From: Phyllostachys edulis
Taxonomy: Eukaryota > Streptophyta > Magnoliopsida > Poales > Poaceae
Direction: 5' to 3'
Assembly (NCBI GenBank): GCA_036346405.1
Contig: CM070554.1
Location: 40,786,204 to 40,850,203 of the forward strand
DNA length: 64,000 bases
The position numbers and the translations under genes are program-made. Within the stretch, counting starts at the first letter, position 1. Every line of letters begins with the position of its first letter. Below the pieces are notes generated by a model, which was given only the letters and a program-made list of their open reading frames with translations, did no database searches and was not told where the DNA came from. This document shows, in pieces, positions 11,557-22,869 of the stretch.

Positions 11557-12100
11557 ACCATGGTGTGTAGACGTAGCACCATAGCATGTAGACGTAGCAC
11601 CATGGTATGTAGACGAAGCTTGGCTCGTATGAGTAGACATATCTCGGTCTAACTGGGGAATATGGTAGTGTAGTAGCCGAAAGTCCTATCGGAGAAGATG
11701 TGGTTGAAGGAGAGGATGCAGTGCAGTGGGTCGAAGAATTGGTTGCATCCTCAGGGTTGTTGTCCTCATCATCCTCCCTTTCTTGAATTTGAGTCGTTCT
11801 CGACTCAATCGTTTTCTCCAAGTCATCACTTTCCTGCAAAAGGTTAGTGGCAACAGGAGGCAAAGAAACATGCATATATTCTAATGGACACAAAGATTCT
11901 TTGTAAACCATAGTATGGCATTCAGATTCATGTTTTTTCAAATCAATGCAATCAGATTTTGTAGCTAACATAACATGAACTTTCAATTTAATTTCACTTG
12001 GAGCTATAATCTTATGATCATCTTTCCTCTTCTGATGACTTGTTCTCTCAGTTCTTTCTAATTCATCCTTTAATATGGCAGCAGGAGACATTGGAAGCAA
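11557..12100 (-). pseudogene. Protease tail fused to polyprotein C-terminus
   Basis: The minus-strand frame starts MLPMSPAAILKDELE, which in related gypsy polyproteins follows the protease. It continues through the stretch normally just before RT (VATNLLQES), then jumps directly to an acidic C-terminal tail (ESRTTQIQEREDDED) typical of the far end of pol. About 2.5-3 kb of pol is therefore missing, apparently in frame. The frame's last residues repeat YVYxPWCYVY, encoded by a short tandem repeat (GTAGACGTAGCACCATGG-like). The family knowledge is from memory of grass gypsy proteins; the join is inferred. Confidence 0.6.
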
Positions 12101-12798
12101 ATTGATTTTCTTTTCTTTATATGTGAAAGTATAATGATTAGATCTACCATGATGTTCAGTATTCTATCATATTGCTAAGGTCTACCTAACAATAACGATC
12201 ATGCTTACATAGGTACAACATCGCAATCAACATAGTCATGATATGATCCAATAGAAAAATGTACACGTACAAGTTTAGTCACCTTCAACTTACCACAAGA
12301 ATTCAGCCATTGAATGTAGTAAGGATGAGGGTGTTGAGCTGTGGTCAAGCCAAGCTTCTCGACCGTGTCGGTACTAGCAAGATTGTTGTAATTTCTGCCA
12401 TCGATGATGACTTTGCATGAACATTCATTGATGACGAACTTTGATTGAAACAAGGTATGGCCTAATTGTTCTTCCTCAATTTCATCAGCTGCATTGTTAG
12501 TTGCAACCAAAACATGTTCTTCCTCAATATCGCTAGCTGAAGTGTACTCACCATTGTCCTTGATAAGTAAAGCTCGCTGACTTGGACAATCACAAATCAA
12601 GTTCCCAAATCGTTTGCAACAGTGACATTGTACATCTTTAGATCTCCCTGTAGAAGCAACGAAAGAAGCACTTTTTGTAGGGACTTGTATGTTTACTGAT
12701 TTGCTTGCATCAAGGACATGTGCAGAAGTGGAAGGAGCAACATGGGGTACACGGCTTGAGGAGGGTGTATCTCGGCCAGAAGTGGAGAAAGGTGCCAT
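12101..12798 (-). pseudogene. Gag zinc knuckle and aspartic protease remnant
   Basis: The minus-strand frame of 12205-12798 has a serine-rich linker, a degenerate CCHC knuckle (QCHCCKRFGNLICDC), an acidic linker and a retropepsin region with CKVIIDGRNYNNLAS followed by PHPYYIQWLN. Relatives have IIDGGSCNNLAS, so the catalytic Asp is retained but the following GS is replaced. Beyond 12205 the expected ILLGRPW stretch is readable only with stops and frameshifts (12204-12110). The protein would process the polyprotein in the virus-like particle; this copy is dead. Confidence 0.7.
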
Positions 12799-12856
12799 GT
12801 GTTGTTGCTGAATTGGCCGACCTGCAAAAGATCCTCTAATATTGCCTCTAGAGCGA

Positions 12857-13814
12857 GATTGTCAACCCTGTACTTCTCTTTCAACTTTGCAAGCAAGATG
12901 GAACAAATCGGTGATAGAATTATATTCTTTATAATCAAGTATGTCCTGAATTTCACGGTTTAATCCTCCCAAAAATCTAGCCGTCTTAGCATTTTTAGTT
13001 TCTTCCAAACCACAACGCAACAAACCAGTTTGTAATTCTTGATAATAGTCCTCTACAGAAGTATTACCTTGTCTTAAGCGCTGTAATTTATTAAGCAAAT
13101 CATGTGAATAATATGAAGGTACAAACCTATGTCCCATTACTCTCTTCAAAGCACTCCATGTTCTAGGTATGTCCTGATGAGTACGACCATATTCACTCCA
13201 CCAAATAGATGCAAAATCAGAAAACTCACTAGTAGCAGCCCTAACTTTCTTATCTTCAGGGAATTTATGACAAGCAAAATTTTCTTCTACGGTAAGCTCC
13301 TATGTGAGACAAGCATCAGGATTATATTTTCTAGCAAAAGAAGGCATAGTGAATTTAATTTTACCAAATGCATCATTATGGTCACGTACCTGACGTTGAT
13401 TTCTTCCCATACCTTGACGATTGTTACGAAGCCGACCATGGTTGCGATCATTGTGAACACTGAATCCATCAGTTTCCGTATCAGTAGTGTAGTTGTTCAC
13501 ACCTTCTTTTCCACCACATCTGCCCAAGAGTGGGCAGCAGGTGGTGTGCAGCGAGCAGGAGGATCCTCCACTCTTGGCTCACCCTGGGCCGTGGTTTCAG
13601 CAAGTGGCTGACGTTCGAGGAGCGCAACGCGTGTGTGGAGCACCGCGAGGTTGTCGTTGATCTTATCCAAAGCATTGTGAATGCTCTCACCGAGCGAGTG
13701 CTCAATGTGCCGCACGAGCTCTCTCATGCGAGGTGTGACAGATCCCTCACCCGCATGCTCCAAAGAGTTGACGTTGTTGTTTCCACCATGTGTAGATCCG
13801 TGTGACCCTGCCAT
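12857..13814 (-). pseudogene. Ty3/gypsy gag (retrotransposon gag domain), frameshifted
   Basis: The start at 13814 gives MAGSHGSTHGGNN and a predicted coiled region. A frameshift near 13500 leads into KIKFTMPSFARKYNPDA, and further shifts near 13300 and 13150 lead into the core SVEDYYQELQTGLLRCG and FLGGLNREIQDIL (13149-12862). These are hallmark segments of the gag capsid domain in grass gypsy elements. Three or more frame changes in about 950 bp mark it as a pseudogene. It lies directly upstream of the zinc knuckle and protease, the normal gag-pol order. Confidence 0.8.
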
Positions 13815-15807
13815 CGTTAGAAGAAAAAAAAGAACAAATCACAATGTATATGTCGCTATCAACTACTAGGTTCTGGCATTTCAACAGTCGTTCTCTCGCA
13901 ACATCTTACCAAGTTCTTACCAATGCAACAAGGAAGTGGTACAACCGGTTGCTGGTTCATGATAATATCACTTGCGATTAGCCCAACGATTGCAAGGAAC
14001 GGAATCTGCTGAGTTAGTCGGAAGTGGAGCTCGGAAGGTTTCAATATGGTAGCAAGGATCAGCAGTAATCAAATCAGTTAATACAAATTGAAAAATTGTT
14101 CGAAGTACTAGTCATTGTTGCTAATCCTAACTTAATCAGAGCTAGCTAATCAAAACCCTACTAAGAGAAGTGTACGTATACACACACAAAGATCAATGTG
14201 ACTTGATGTAAGTAATGGAAAACCTCACAACAAGTGCTAGGAGAGACACTAACCAACTACTCAAACTTCTTTGTAGGGGCACAAGAGTGTTCATGCCATG
14301 TAGAGCACAAAAACGGAATAACGTGCAACGTAAACAACCCTCTAGTTCAAGCAGAAATAACAGTCAATCTCAAGAGATGAAAAAAAAGTTTCATATGGCT
14401 TATATATGCTCGTTTGAAAGGTTTCGATGAGATCTACAACTTTGCAGTTGAGGCGAACCCCAAATTCCGAAGGGAAGACTAAAAGAATCGCTAAAAACAG
14501 AAACCAAAAACTTGCGACGTGAATTCGGGGCTGAAGATGGCCGATTTTGGAGGAATTAGAGGGTGACAAGAGCAAGTGGGTCATTTTTATTGGATGTGTG
14601 TCATCGTTAGCTTTCCAAAAAGTCTGAAAACGTCGAATTCTGACACCGTATGCAAAAGTTATGCCCGTTTTACTAAAGGTGTCTCGGAAACAAACTCGAA
14701 TTCGTTTCGGCCTCAAATTGAAACTGCTATAACTTTTGATTCTGTGAGCAAAACGTGCTCAATGTTTTTTGAGGACGCTTTTGGATGTATGAAGAAGGGC
14801 TCCACCAATTTTCACTAGATTTGGTAATGGTTTGATGCGCTTTCCAAATTTCGGAAAAGATGGACTCTCTCTTTGGTTTCTTCTTCTTTTTCTCTTTTTC
14901 TTCTTTTTTTTTCTCTCTTATTTTTTCTCCTCTATTTTTTTTCACTTGATCCTGAAATCAACTCTCTTTTTCACTTCCTTCTTTTGCACAACCGAATTCA
15001 GCTTTTATTTTATTCTCTCTTGCAAACCGAAACCCACTCAAATTTAGGGTTTCCTTTTTACTTCCTCCTCTCTGAACCCAAAGGCGGCGGCAGGTGTTCA
15101 AGTATGCCACGACAGGCAATTTAGCTGCTTTTTCAGTTGCCATGGCAGATGATGGGTGGTGGCCGTAGGAGGATGTTGCTTGCTGCGGCAGCGAGACTAA
15201 GCCACGGCAGAAGATGGCGGCGCTAGAGATCAAGACGCGGCAGGGGATGGCAGTGTCGGCCAGATGCAGGAGATGGTGGCCACGGCAGGGGTGCTGGTGG
15301 CCGTGGTAGGACGATGGTGGCCACGATAGGGGCGCTGGTGGCCATGGCAGGGAGATGTCAACGACGGTGGTGTTCAGTTGCCGTGGTGGCATGTAGCAGC
15401 GGACGGGGTTGCCACGGCAGCGATCTGTGGAGGTGGCGGCAGGGAGTGGCAGCGGATGGGGTTGCCGCAACAGCGAGCTATGGAGGCGGCGGCAGGGGAT
15501 TGGGGGGGGTGCGGCAGGGATTGGTGGTGGTAGGAGAAGTTGGACACAATGATGAAGCTACGTAAAGGAACACGAAGATCAAACTAGACAATGACGAACT
15601 AGACTCTAACTAAACTTGAAATCAACAACTAGACACGATGATGCAACCAATGATTCAACGAACAAAAACTAAAAAGAAAAATTGCAATGGCTCAAAGGGG
15701 CTCGGTATGGATGATAGATGCAAAAAAATTTTGGGCAATTTTCTGGACTCTAGGTATGAAAATGAATCTACTACTAGAAAATTGGAAACTCTCATCGATC
15801 AACTGTA
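13815..15807 (-). other. Untranslated leader of the gypsy element
   Basis: This ~2-kb stretch lies between PBS and gag start. On the minus strand it holds a purine tract (14870-14945), a GC-rich zone of loose ~30-bp units with GGTGGCCACGGCAGGG (15210-15500, plus-strand wording), and otherwise unremarkable AT-rich sequence. No gene is recognisable. The GC-rich zone shares words such as GCGGCAGRGGATGG with the tandem repeat of the nearby CACTA element. Confidence 0.5.
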
Positions 15808-15819
15808 GCTCTGATACCA
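15808..15819 (-). promoter_or_regulatory. Primer-binding site, initiator tRNA-Met type
   Basis: On the minus strand TGGTATCAGAGC lies two bases downstream of the LTR end. It is complementary to the 3' end of initiator tRNA-Met, the usual primer of plant LTR retrotransposons. Confidence 0.85.
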
Positions 15820-15821
15820 CT

Positions 15822-16350
15822 TGATGAAACACGGATGTCCTGATTTAGCATGATCTTTCGATGAGAAGATAAATTCGGTAGAAGTTGCTCAACTCTCACG
15901 ATCCTGGCTACGAACTCGCAAGGCTTGAAACCACGCAATCGCCGAACTGCTCGACAAATCATTATCAACCGTGCACGAATACCCGTAAGACTCGACACGA
16001 AGATCAATTCTCGCATACATCAAGAAGCATGCAAGAACGAGATAAATAGCAATATGAAATTGTGAATAAGAATTAAGATTGTATTGATAAGGGGTTCAAG
16101 ACAATGTCGCCATTGATCTCGCCGAACAAAAGGACAAAGTATAAAGTAGCAAAGCTAAACTTTAATCAACAAAACCCAAAGAACTAGAAGGGGTGGCAGC
16201 CACTATTTATAGGAGAAGGGGGGCTAGCTGTGGGTACTGTTCATGTGTGAATAGTGCCACATAAATAGTACCAAAACCCTAGGTGGCCGGCCATATGGGC
16301 CAAACCAGCCCATTTATTACAAAGCCCATGGGCCAATAATTAGTGATGCA
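15822..16350 (-). repeat. LTR of the gypsy element, 529 bp
   Basis: On the minus strand it runs from TGCATCACTAAT to GTTTCATCA, with TG...CA ends. It is placed by the adjoining PBS on one side and the 3' internal segment on the other. A TATA box (TATAAATA, 16204-16211 on the minus strand) lies inside, followed by a leader. Because internal sequence adjoins both edges, it is a middle LTR of a tandem arrangement and not a terminal one. Confidence 0.75.
16204..16211 (-). promoter_or_regulatory. TATA box of gypsy LTR
   Basis: The minus strand reads CCTATAAATAGTGG, about 140 bp downstream of the minus-strand LTR start, a normal place for a U3 TATA box. Confidence 0.6.
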
Positions 16351-16545
16351 GCATCATGGCATGTAGACATAGCACCATGGCATGTAGACGAAGCTCGGCT
16401 CGTATGAGTAGACGTAGCTCGGTCCAACTGGGGAATATGGCAGTGCAGTAGCCAAAAGTCCTATTGAAGAAGATGTGGTTGAAGGAGAGGATGCAGTGCA
16501 GCGGGTCAAAGCATTGGTTTCATCCTTAGGGTTGATGTCCTCATC
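16351..16545 (-). repeat. Second copy of the gypsy 3' internal segment
   Basis: This is a direct repeat of about 11557-11770, with the same tail wording (GTAGACGAAGCTCGGCTCG, then GGATGCAGTGCAG). It abuts the LTR start exactly at 16350/16351, which shows that the segment normally lies just before the 3' LTR. Confidence 0.8.
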
Positions 16546-16797
16546 ACTCAGTCAAGGATTGAAGGGTCGAGAATGGGTATTTTCGTATCTTAACCAAATA
16601 CCGGGTTGGTGACCTTGGGGAAACCATGGCACATGACGGCGCAAAGCAGAAACAGTTTAGGTCATAGGATGACAAGGTCATGAAGAGACGGATTCGGGAG
16701 CACCGAATCATCATCTGCTTTGAGAAGCGTTCAGGAGTGTGAGACCCATTTGTGTGTGAGCCTAAGGGGTGGTGAAGGATTTGCACACCAATCAAGC
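16546..16797. other. Unassigned spacer
   Basis: There is no gene. The words GTCGAGAATGGGTATTTT and ACCAAATACCGGGTTGGTGACC resemble 50990-51050 in the solo LTR of the gag-only family, so this may be an old fragment of a related LTR. Confidence 0.3.
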
Positions 16798-18008
16798 TGT
16801 CAGGACCCAGATTTATACATCCGAAACTCTCTGTGTATTTTGAACTAGTCCTAAATCAGTAGCTAGCTCACATAGGAAACATCGATGAAATTCCATCAAT
16901 TTATCAATTTAACTAAAAAGATCTCATAATAACAAATCATAATAATAACTAGACATTATGGTCAATGTTTACTTAACTTGCCACGTGGGGCTAAAGAAAC
17001 AAGTAAACTCTTGCAACAGAACGGAAACACTTGGAAAGGCCAATCAACATGCCCACAGGCAATCGAGTGGAGAACGCATCCTAATTCGCAAAGTCTTCAT
17101 AAAACTCCTATCCGTAGAACTCTTGAGAAGCTTGACATTCTTCAACTGAGCAGTAAAATTTAAAGCTGTGAGCACATAAAGTACTCCACAAGTCGTAAGG
17201 AAACATTATGCAATTAATATTCTTGCCAGGCTTGAACAAAGGATTAGCTGTATGGTTCTTTTGCAGAAAGTAGTATTGACGATCAATGCGGTAAATAGAT
17301 TGAAATGCGCAATTGAAAAGAATAGTAAATAAATAAACAATTGATTTGAAATAACCAGTGAACTTCCCACTCACTTCCCAACCAAACCGATAAGTGAATT
17401 CCCCATTCACCAAACGAAAATCATATTCATCAAGTGAACTTCTCATTCATACTCTACCTCTCGTGTGAAATCCCTGAGCACGTCCATGACCGCGGACACG
17501 GCTGTTTAAATAGTTTTTTGTAGAGATTGTACAGCTTTACCCATAAGAGATAAATCAACTTATAATGTCCGTACAAACACTTTCGAAGGTGCGCGACTAA
17601 GTGATTATCACAAGGCCTTTACAAAGCTCCTTTTTAACCTAGTTCTGCCCTCTAAGGTTTTAACATTGAATGTCTCACTTACCATACATGGCCCCCTCTT
17701 GTGCTGTTGTGAGTATACGTACCCCGTAACTCTCGCTTCCACGATAGAACCAAAATTAAGACATTGCTAATTAATTAGCCAGGTCTATCCCATACTAGAT
17801 ATGTGGTAGTACGATAAGGCACAGTTCAATGACGCACAAGATTAAGTCCTTAACAAGTTACTCACGCGAGTCTACCACATCCCTCAACGTGCTAACTGCA
17901 CCCCCTTTACTTCACGATTGCTCGCCTGAGAAGAAATCATTTTGTTCAACCAAGACCAAGAAATACCTTGTCATGGTACACAAATTTTAACAATAGTGGC
18001 TACCCACC
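16798..18008 (-). mobile_element. Outer long LTR, piece 1 (3' end)
   Basis: On the minus strand this piece ends ...GGGTCCTGACA at 16798. The segment 17460-17560 (GTCCATGACCGCGGACACGG, then GTACAGCTTTACCCA) matches 46500-46570 of the reverse solo LTR and, inverted, 31790-31860 of the LARD LTR. It is cut at 18008 by the Tat element and resumes at 49720. The 5 bp at 18004-18008 (CCACC) pairs with CTGCC at 49720-49724 as a decayed target duplication. Confidence 0.65.
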
Positions 18009-18706
18009 TATCGACGATCGAGTCGCCGATCTTATGAAATAAACAGAGAAAAATGGCAAAGTGTTCTTGGGAGAGAATGAGACTGCTCTTTTATTGCTAT
18101 CAACGGGCTATTACAGGGGATGTCCTCGACGAGGCAGTGGACTAGTCCTAATTACATTGAGTGTAATGCTTGCTATATTGCAGAATCAGACTTAAAACAT
18201 GAATCTAATGCCCGATTGCAGTGCTTCAATATGATGCCCTTCGTCCTTCACGCTCCATCTTTAAGTAATCATCGAAGAGGTGGCAGTTGCTCCTTAAATA
18301 GGCGCCTGTTGCAATTGCCGCGACTGGTCAGAGTGAGGCAGCAGTTGATAAAGTACTAACTGTTCGGCAGTTGAGTGTCTGTGAGATACTCAACCATAGT
18401 GTGGTTGTTGTCATTGTCTTAGGACCATGAAACGTCGCATGGTGTGGAGCAAATATGACATGTGTTTCATTCATCACACGGTAAGGAATATACTCGGAGT
18501 TAGATCCGAATGCCAATTCATTGCTTCTATGAGTAGTCATCTAGTCAGGGACTAGGTACAGGACCTCATCCGACCAGGGTACCCATTATGTAACATATAG
18601 AATCCTTACAACCACAGTGGTCGTTAGCATTAGGGGTTACAACCATGAAGACATATGGTCTTTTGTTATGTATTAGAGTAATACATAGAGATTTTAATCC
18701 TTGTTA
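18009..18706 (-). repeat. 3' LTR of the Tat element, 698 bp
   Basis: It is homologous to 45561-45619 plus 49129-49719. On the minus strand it starts TAACAAGGATTAAAATC (the sister copy has TGACGAGGATTAAAATC) and ends CGACTCGATCGTCGATA (sister ...CGACA). Both dinucleotide losses are transitions. The purine-rich tract before it (minus-strand reading of 18707-18721, AGTTTGGGGGCTAGC) is the polypurine tract. Confidence 0.8.
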
Positions 18707-18721
18707 GCTAGCCCCCAAACT
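18707..18721 (-). promoter_or_regulatory. Polypurine tract of the Tat element
   Basis: The minus strand reads AGTTTGGGGGCTAGC directly before the 3' LTR. This is the expected place for plus-strand DNA priming. Confidence 0.55.
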
Positions 18722-18909
18722 TTAAGTGAATTGGTCATGTGAACACTTCCTTTCCGATGAAGTCGTATCGGACATACCCTCATTTAATTCCGTGATATAC
18801 GAGATGGTATGTATTCACTTTAAAATTGAGAAACTGCCTTGGGACTGGAAGAGTTTTTGTGTCCGTTGGACTTTGGGTAACTCTCCGATGCAGTTAAAGA
18901 AATTGTGGC

Positions 18910-18916
18910 TATAAAA
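18910..18916 (+). promoter_or_regulatory. TATA box of the antisense gene
   Basis: GGCTATAAAATCCC lies about 140 bp before the first ATG of the transposase_28-like frame and about 200 bp inside the element from the 3' LTR. It points toward the antisense gene, not toward gag-pol. Confidence 0.5.
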
Positions 18917-19051
18917 TCCCTTCAACATAGGGCTTTAGGATTTTACGCTTCCTGCTTTCCCTTTTCATTTCCTGAGAGAAAAATTGCCTCCGGCCTCCTT
19001 TTGTCCACAACTTCCTATGACCTCCTTTCTTCCTTCATCCAAAACTCGACC

Positions 19052-21853
19052 ATGTCGGATCTCATCTCCAACTGGTCGGTCTCCGATTTGAGTGAGAAGA
19101 AGCTTAAGAGCTTGGAGAAGATCGGGCTACTTCCTGACAAGGACCTAATTTCTTGGAGATCAGCGGCTGGAGAGCATTCTCCGAGCAGCGAAGATGGGAA
19201 AATTCCCGTTTTCCTCACATATATCAAATGCGGATTCAGGTTGCCAGTTCACTCCTTCGTTCCCAAGATTTTGGAGCATTATGGAGTTGAACTGGTGAAT
19301 CTTGCCCCCAATGCCATCGCTAACCTCAGCATCTTCGTCTATCTCTGTGAAGCATACTTGGGGATTGCTGCAGATCTAGATCTCTTCAGGTACTACTACA
19401 GGATGGCGAAGTCGGGGAAGACAACCTGGACACTTGGAGAGTGCACTTTGCGCCTCCATGACGGAAAAGCTGATGAGTATATTTGTATGTACTCAAAGTC
19501 TTCGTGGTCGTCATGGAAGAAGAGCGGGTTCTACATGACGGCCACACAAAAAAGACAACCCCTACTATACTGGTAAGAAAGCGGTCGAGAATCCAGAGTG
19601 GCGCTCCTCCGTGGAGAAGGAGGGAAAAGTAGGGAGATGGGTTGAAGCCATCCAACTCCTTAGTGTCAGGGGTTTAACCTCCTGGTACGTGGTAAGGGAT
19701 TTCTCCATGCACCAGATTAGCCCCCTGAAGGCCTGAGCACATTCGACGCTCTAGTACATTGGTCATGATGATGCGACCAAAGACTCCAAGGAGGATAAGT
19801 TCTGAATGATTCCGACCAGTTTGCTTGCATTGGTTGATTATTTCTGTGACCCTAAAGTCTCTTGTTTGCCCTTACAGCTCTGTCTCCTGATGAGATCAGA
19901 AGTCAGATCAAAATGATCTGCATCGAAGAGCCTCCGAGGATGCTGAGTTCCCTTGGATCTTAGCGGTTGTTTCTACAGAAGAGAGGGCTGAGAGACTTAA
20001 GGTAAAAACATCAACCACTTTTCATCTTTTGTATGTCTTTTGATCGGTTTTACCATAAATCCTCTTTGATGGTCGGACTGAGGATCGATGAGGCCACTGA
20101 AAGTTGTGCGCCGATTGATGCTCTGACCAGTCCTACTACCACACAAAATATTGGTCTTATAGAGGTAGGTAACCGAACAGAAATGAATATTCTAGATGAG
20201 GGATTTTCATCACCTAACTAACTTTTGGTTGTTAATTTAGGCGGTAGTCGTGGACACCAATGTGGTCACTCAAGACCTGCTAGTTGCTACTAAAGCAACT
20301 GTTCTGGAGGCCGATGAATCCACACCCTCCGATCAGATGGCCAGGGATCTTATTCTTGATCTACTGATCGAGAATATTTCTTCTAACCTCTAGTTGGAGG
20401 ATGTGAGGGGTCTGACCAGCCCTACCGGTGAAGTTGGTCGAACAGAAGGAAAGAAAAGCAAGCGCGACTGATTTTGCTTCAGCGCGCTTCAAACTAAAGA
20501 TCAAGAAAACGACCAGGTACGTATACATGAAAGGACTTATGTAAGTACTTACCTCTGGTGTTTTTAGAGTCTTAAGCTTCTTTTCTTCTTGTCATTGTAG
20601 ATCTTCTGGTATTCCTACGATTCGATTCAGAGCACCGCCAGAGAAAGCTCCTGAGGAAGAGGTCGAGCCAGCCCCCGAGCAGGTGGCAGTGCTAGCGCCT
20701 ACTCAAGAACCCGTGGTGGCTCCAACCCCACCTGTAGACGTGGTGGTTCCTGAGGAATCTTAGTAGGTTTTGACCCCTGTTGGGAATCCTTCTATTCGAG
20801 TCACATTTTCTCATCGCTTCCAAATCTTCAAAGATGAAGATCTTAATGAAGCTTGGGGAAGAATTTTGGACCGTCAAGCAAAGACGAGTTCTAACTCTAT
20901 TTTTCCCAAATATAATGACGTGGCAATTCAGGTAATCTTCCACAACTACTTTTAATAGCCTTTTTCGTAAAAAAATACTTAAATGAGTTTGCTATTTTGT
21001 AGCATTGTGTGGAGAATTTCATTGTGGTCGGAGGACTGACCGAGCGAATAAAGCTCTTGGAGAAAAAGAACTCCAAATTAGAAAGTAAGTACCCTTTTAT
21101 TGTCTTCTTCTGTCCTTCTTTACTATTTGGCTCCTTTTCTGTTAACCAATTTCTCTGTTTATCGTGTTCGATAGATTCGGAGAAGCTTAAAGAAGAAATT
21201 ATGGCTAAAGAAGCCATAATTGCCAAGCTTAAAGAAGAATGTTAGAACAAGAACTGGTCAATCGAGTATCTGACGAGCAGGCACAAGGAGGTTCTTAACA
21301 CTATTAAAAAGAAAAGCCAAGGTAACCGGTCAGAACTCGACCAAGGTACTTCCTTTTTCTAGTCGATGTACTTATCCTTTGGTTTATCAGATGAGCAAAC
21401 TCAAGCATTGATGAGAACAGAAAAAGCTCTTGAGTTTGAGTGCGGTAAGGAAGCGACCTTTGGGCAAAATCTTAAGGAAAAAGTTAAAGCTTTCAACAAG
21501 ATGCTCTTCAATATGGGATCGGAACATAATCGCCTAATTTAGGAGATCCCACCGAGAAGATCAACTACCTTGGCCAACAACTCAAGACCTCAGAGTGTCC
21601 TCAAGACAACTCGGGAGAACCATGTGCATACCATGTTTGAAGTCGTCAAGAATAGAGTCAGCTTTTGCTTTGGCAAAACTAAAAGTCTTCGACCCTCCTT
21701 AAATCTCCAAGCTATTGAGAAAGACTTCATTGCTCGGGTGAAGAAGTAACCAAATTTTTCAAGGAAATGGCGCTTGTCAGACACATGGTTGCAGAGGAAA
21801 TGGAGGTCGGGTCTCCAACACACAGCGACCAGTCTGGTGGCTCCGAGAAGTAA
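19052..21853 (+). pseudogene. Antisense gene of Tat element, transposase_28-like, with introns
   Basis: Exon 1 starts at ATG 19052 (MSDLISNWSVSDLSEKKLKSL). Its GLLP..DLISWR, IKCGFRLPVHSFVPKILEHYG and LCEAYLGI segments mark the 'putative gypsy type transposon' (transposase_28) family. The frame is shifted near 19563 inside a C run and continues through ENPEWRSSVEKEGK to about 19735. Downstream exons are joined by GT-AG introns at about 20165-20240, 20517-20600, 20932-21002 and 21085-21174, plus a shorter one ending at 21390. At 20932-21002 and 21085-21174 the coding frame continues cleanly across the join. The C-terminal exons encode a coiled coil (ERIKLLEKKNSKLE, KLKEEIMAKEAIIAKLKEE). Several in-frame stops (for example 20761 and 21244) mark decay. 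The function of this protein is not known. Confidence 0.75.
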
Positions 21854-21879
21854 AAGATTGTAATATTTAGACTGTTGTA

Positions 21880-21885
21880 AATAAA
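21880..21885 (+). terminator. Poly(A) signal of the antisense gene
   Basis: AATAAA lies 27 bp after the TAA stop at 21851-21853, in a T-rich context typical of a plant 3' UTR. Confidence 0.5.
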
Positions 21886-22869
21886 ACTTACCTTTTATCA
21901 TCAAAAGAAGTCTTTGTTTTGTCTTCCTAAATTTGCTGAATACTCATATATTTCCTAGCCCCCAACTGCTTGTGTTAGTAGAAGAACTTTACTGAAGAAG
22001 CAGTAGACCAAGAAAATGAGCAATACCGATGACCACGGTACAAAGTATATACTAATTATGTTAAAAGAAATGATCTAAGTATCACTAGTAAATCAATGTG
22101 GTCGAAACCACGTGCAGGATCATGACTAGTTTTAGATCTTTTCCATAATCAAAATCTTCGTAGTACCTTGTGTGGTTGGAAGATGTATAAGACTTGTATT
22201 GATGATAAGGAATCATGCAAAAATGTATGCAGAAATGACAAGTGATCTTATTTATATATCTTATCCAAAACTGGTCATAAAGGGTGCTAAGAATCAAATA
22301 CTAAGAAAAACACTTCGCGATACGTGCTCTTGCTCAAGTTTCGACTGGCAGCGAGGATCATAAGAAATGGACCGTCGCTAGGAAGCTCCTTCTAGTGGGC
22401 AGGACCACGTGCAGAGAAGGAGAGACTTCGACTAGAAGGCTTTCCGTGTCCCACCAAGAGCCAAAACAAGAGTGGAAATGTAATGTTGAAGGTAAGAAAT
22501 ATAGTCCCCAAAATCTTAAGCATGTAAAGTACTACATGTAGTTGCTCGTGTGATGCTCTCATTACTCATATATTTCTTTAAGAAAAGAGTGTTGGTCGCG
22601 TGAGAACCATTGTCCGAATGGTCACAACTAGGATACTTACGGCGTTTGACTTGTATGTCATAGCCGTAGAGTAATAGAGATCCCTAAAAAAGGATATCAG
22701 AGAGAATTTGGTCTTCTCCAACCAAGTAGACAACAATAGTATGCAAACCGAATGATGAGACATACATATAAAAATATCATTCGTTGCAAAGTAAAGGAAA
22801 TGCATCTTTATTAATAAATTAAAAAAAAGAAAATACATTTATACAAAGAACTTACACAATTGGTCAATA
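21886..22869. other. Non-coding spacer between antisense gene and pol
   Basis: This is where the convergent antisense gene and gag-pol transcription units would meet. I see no gene, only AT-rich sequence with scattered GGTCG/CGACC words shared with the rest of the element. Confidence 0.5.

Larger units (their letters stand above)
11557..16545 (-). mobile_element. Decayed, internally deleted Ty3/gypsy element
   Basis: Read on the minus strand from 16545 the order is: a copy of the 3'-terminal internal segment (16545-16351), an LTR (16350-15822), a PBS, a ~2-kb leader, gag, zinc knuckle and protease, then a direct fusion to the pol C-terminal region and a second copy of the 3' segment (about 11770-11557). 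RT, RNase H and integrase core are absent. A second LTR is not seen; at 11557 the sequence runs into the CACTA end. The segment order (3' segment, LTR, internal, 3' segment) is that of a tandem array made by recombination between elements. Confidence 0.75.

Noticed and set aside
14342..14945. Frames in the pyrimidine/purine tract of the gypsy leader
   Set aside because: The lysine/glutamate-rich frame comes from a purine tract; the position between PBS and gag argues for leader sequence.
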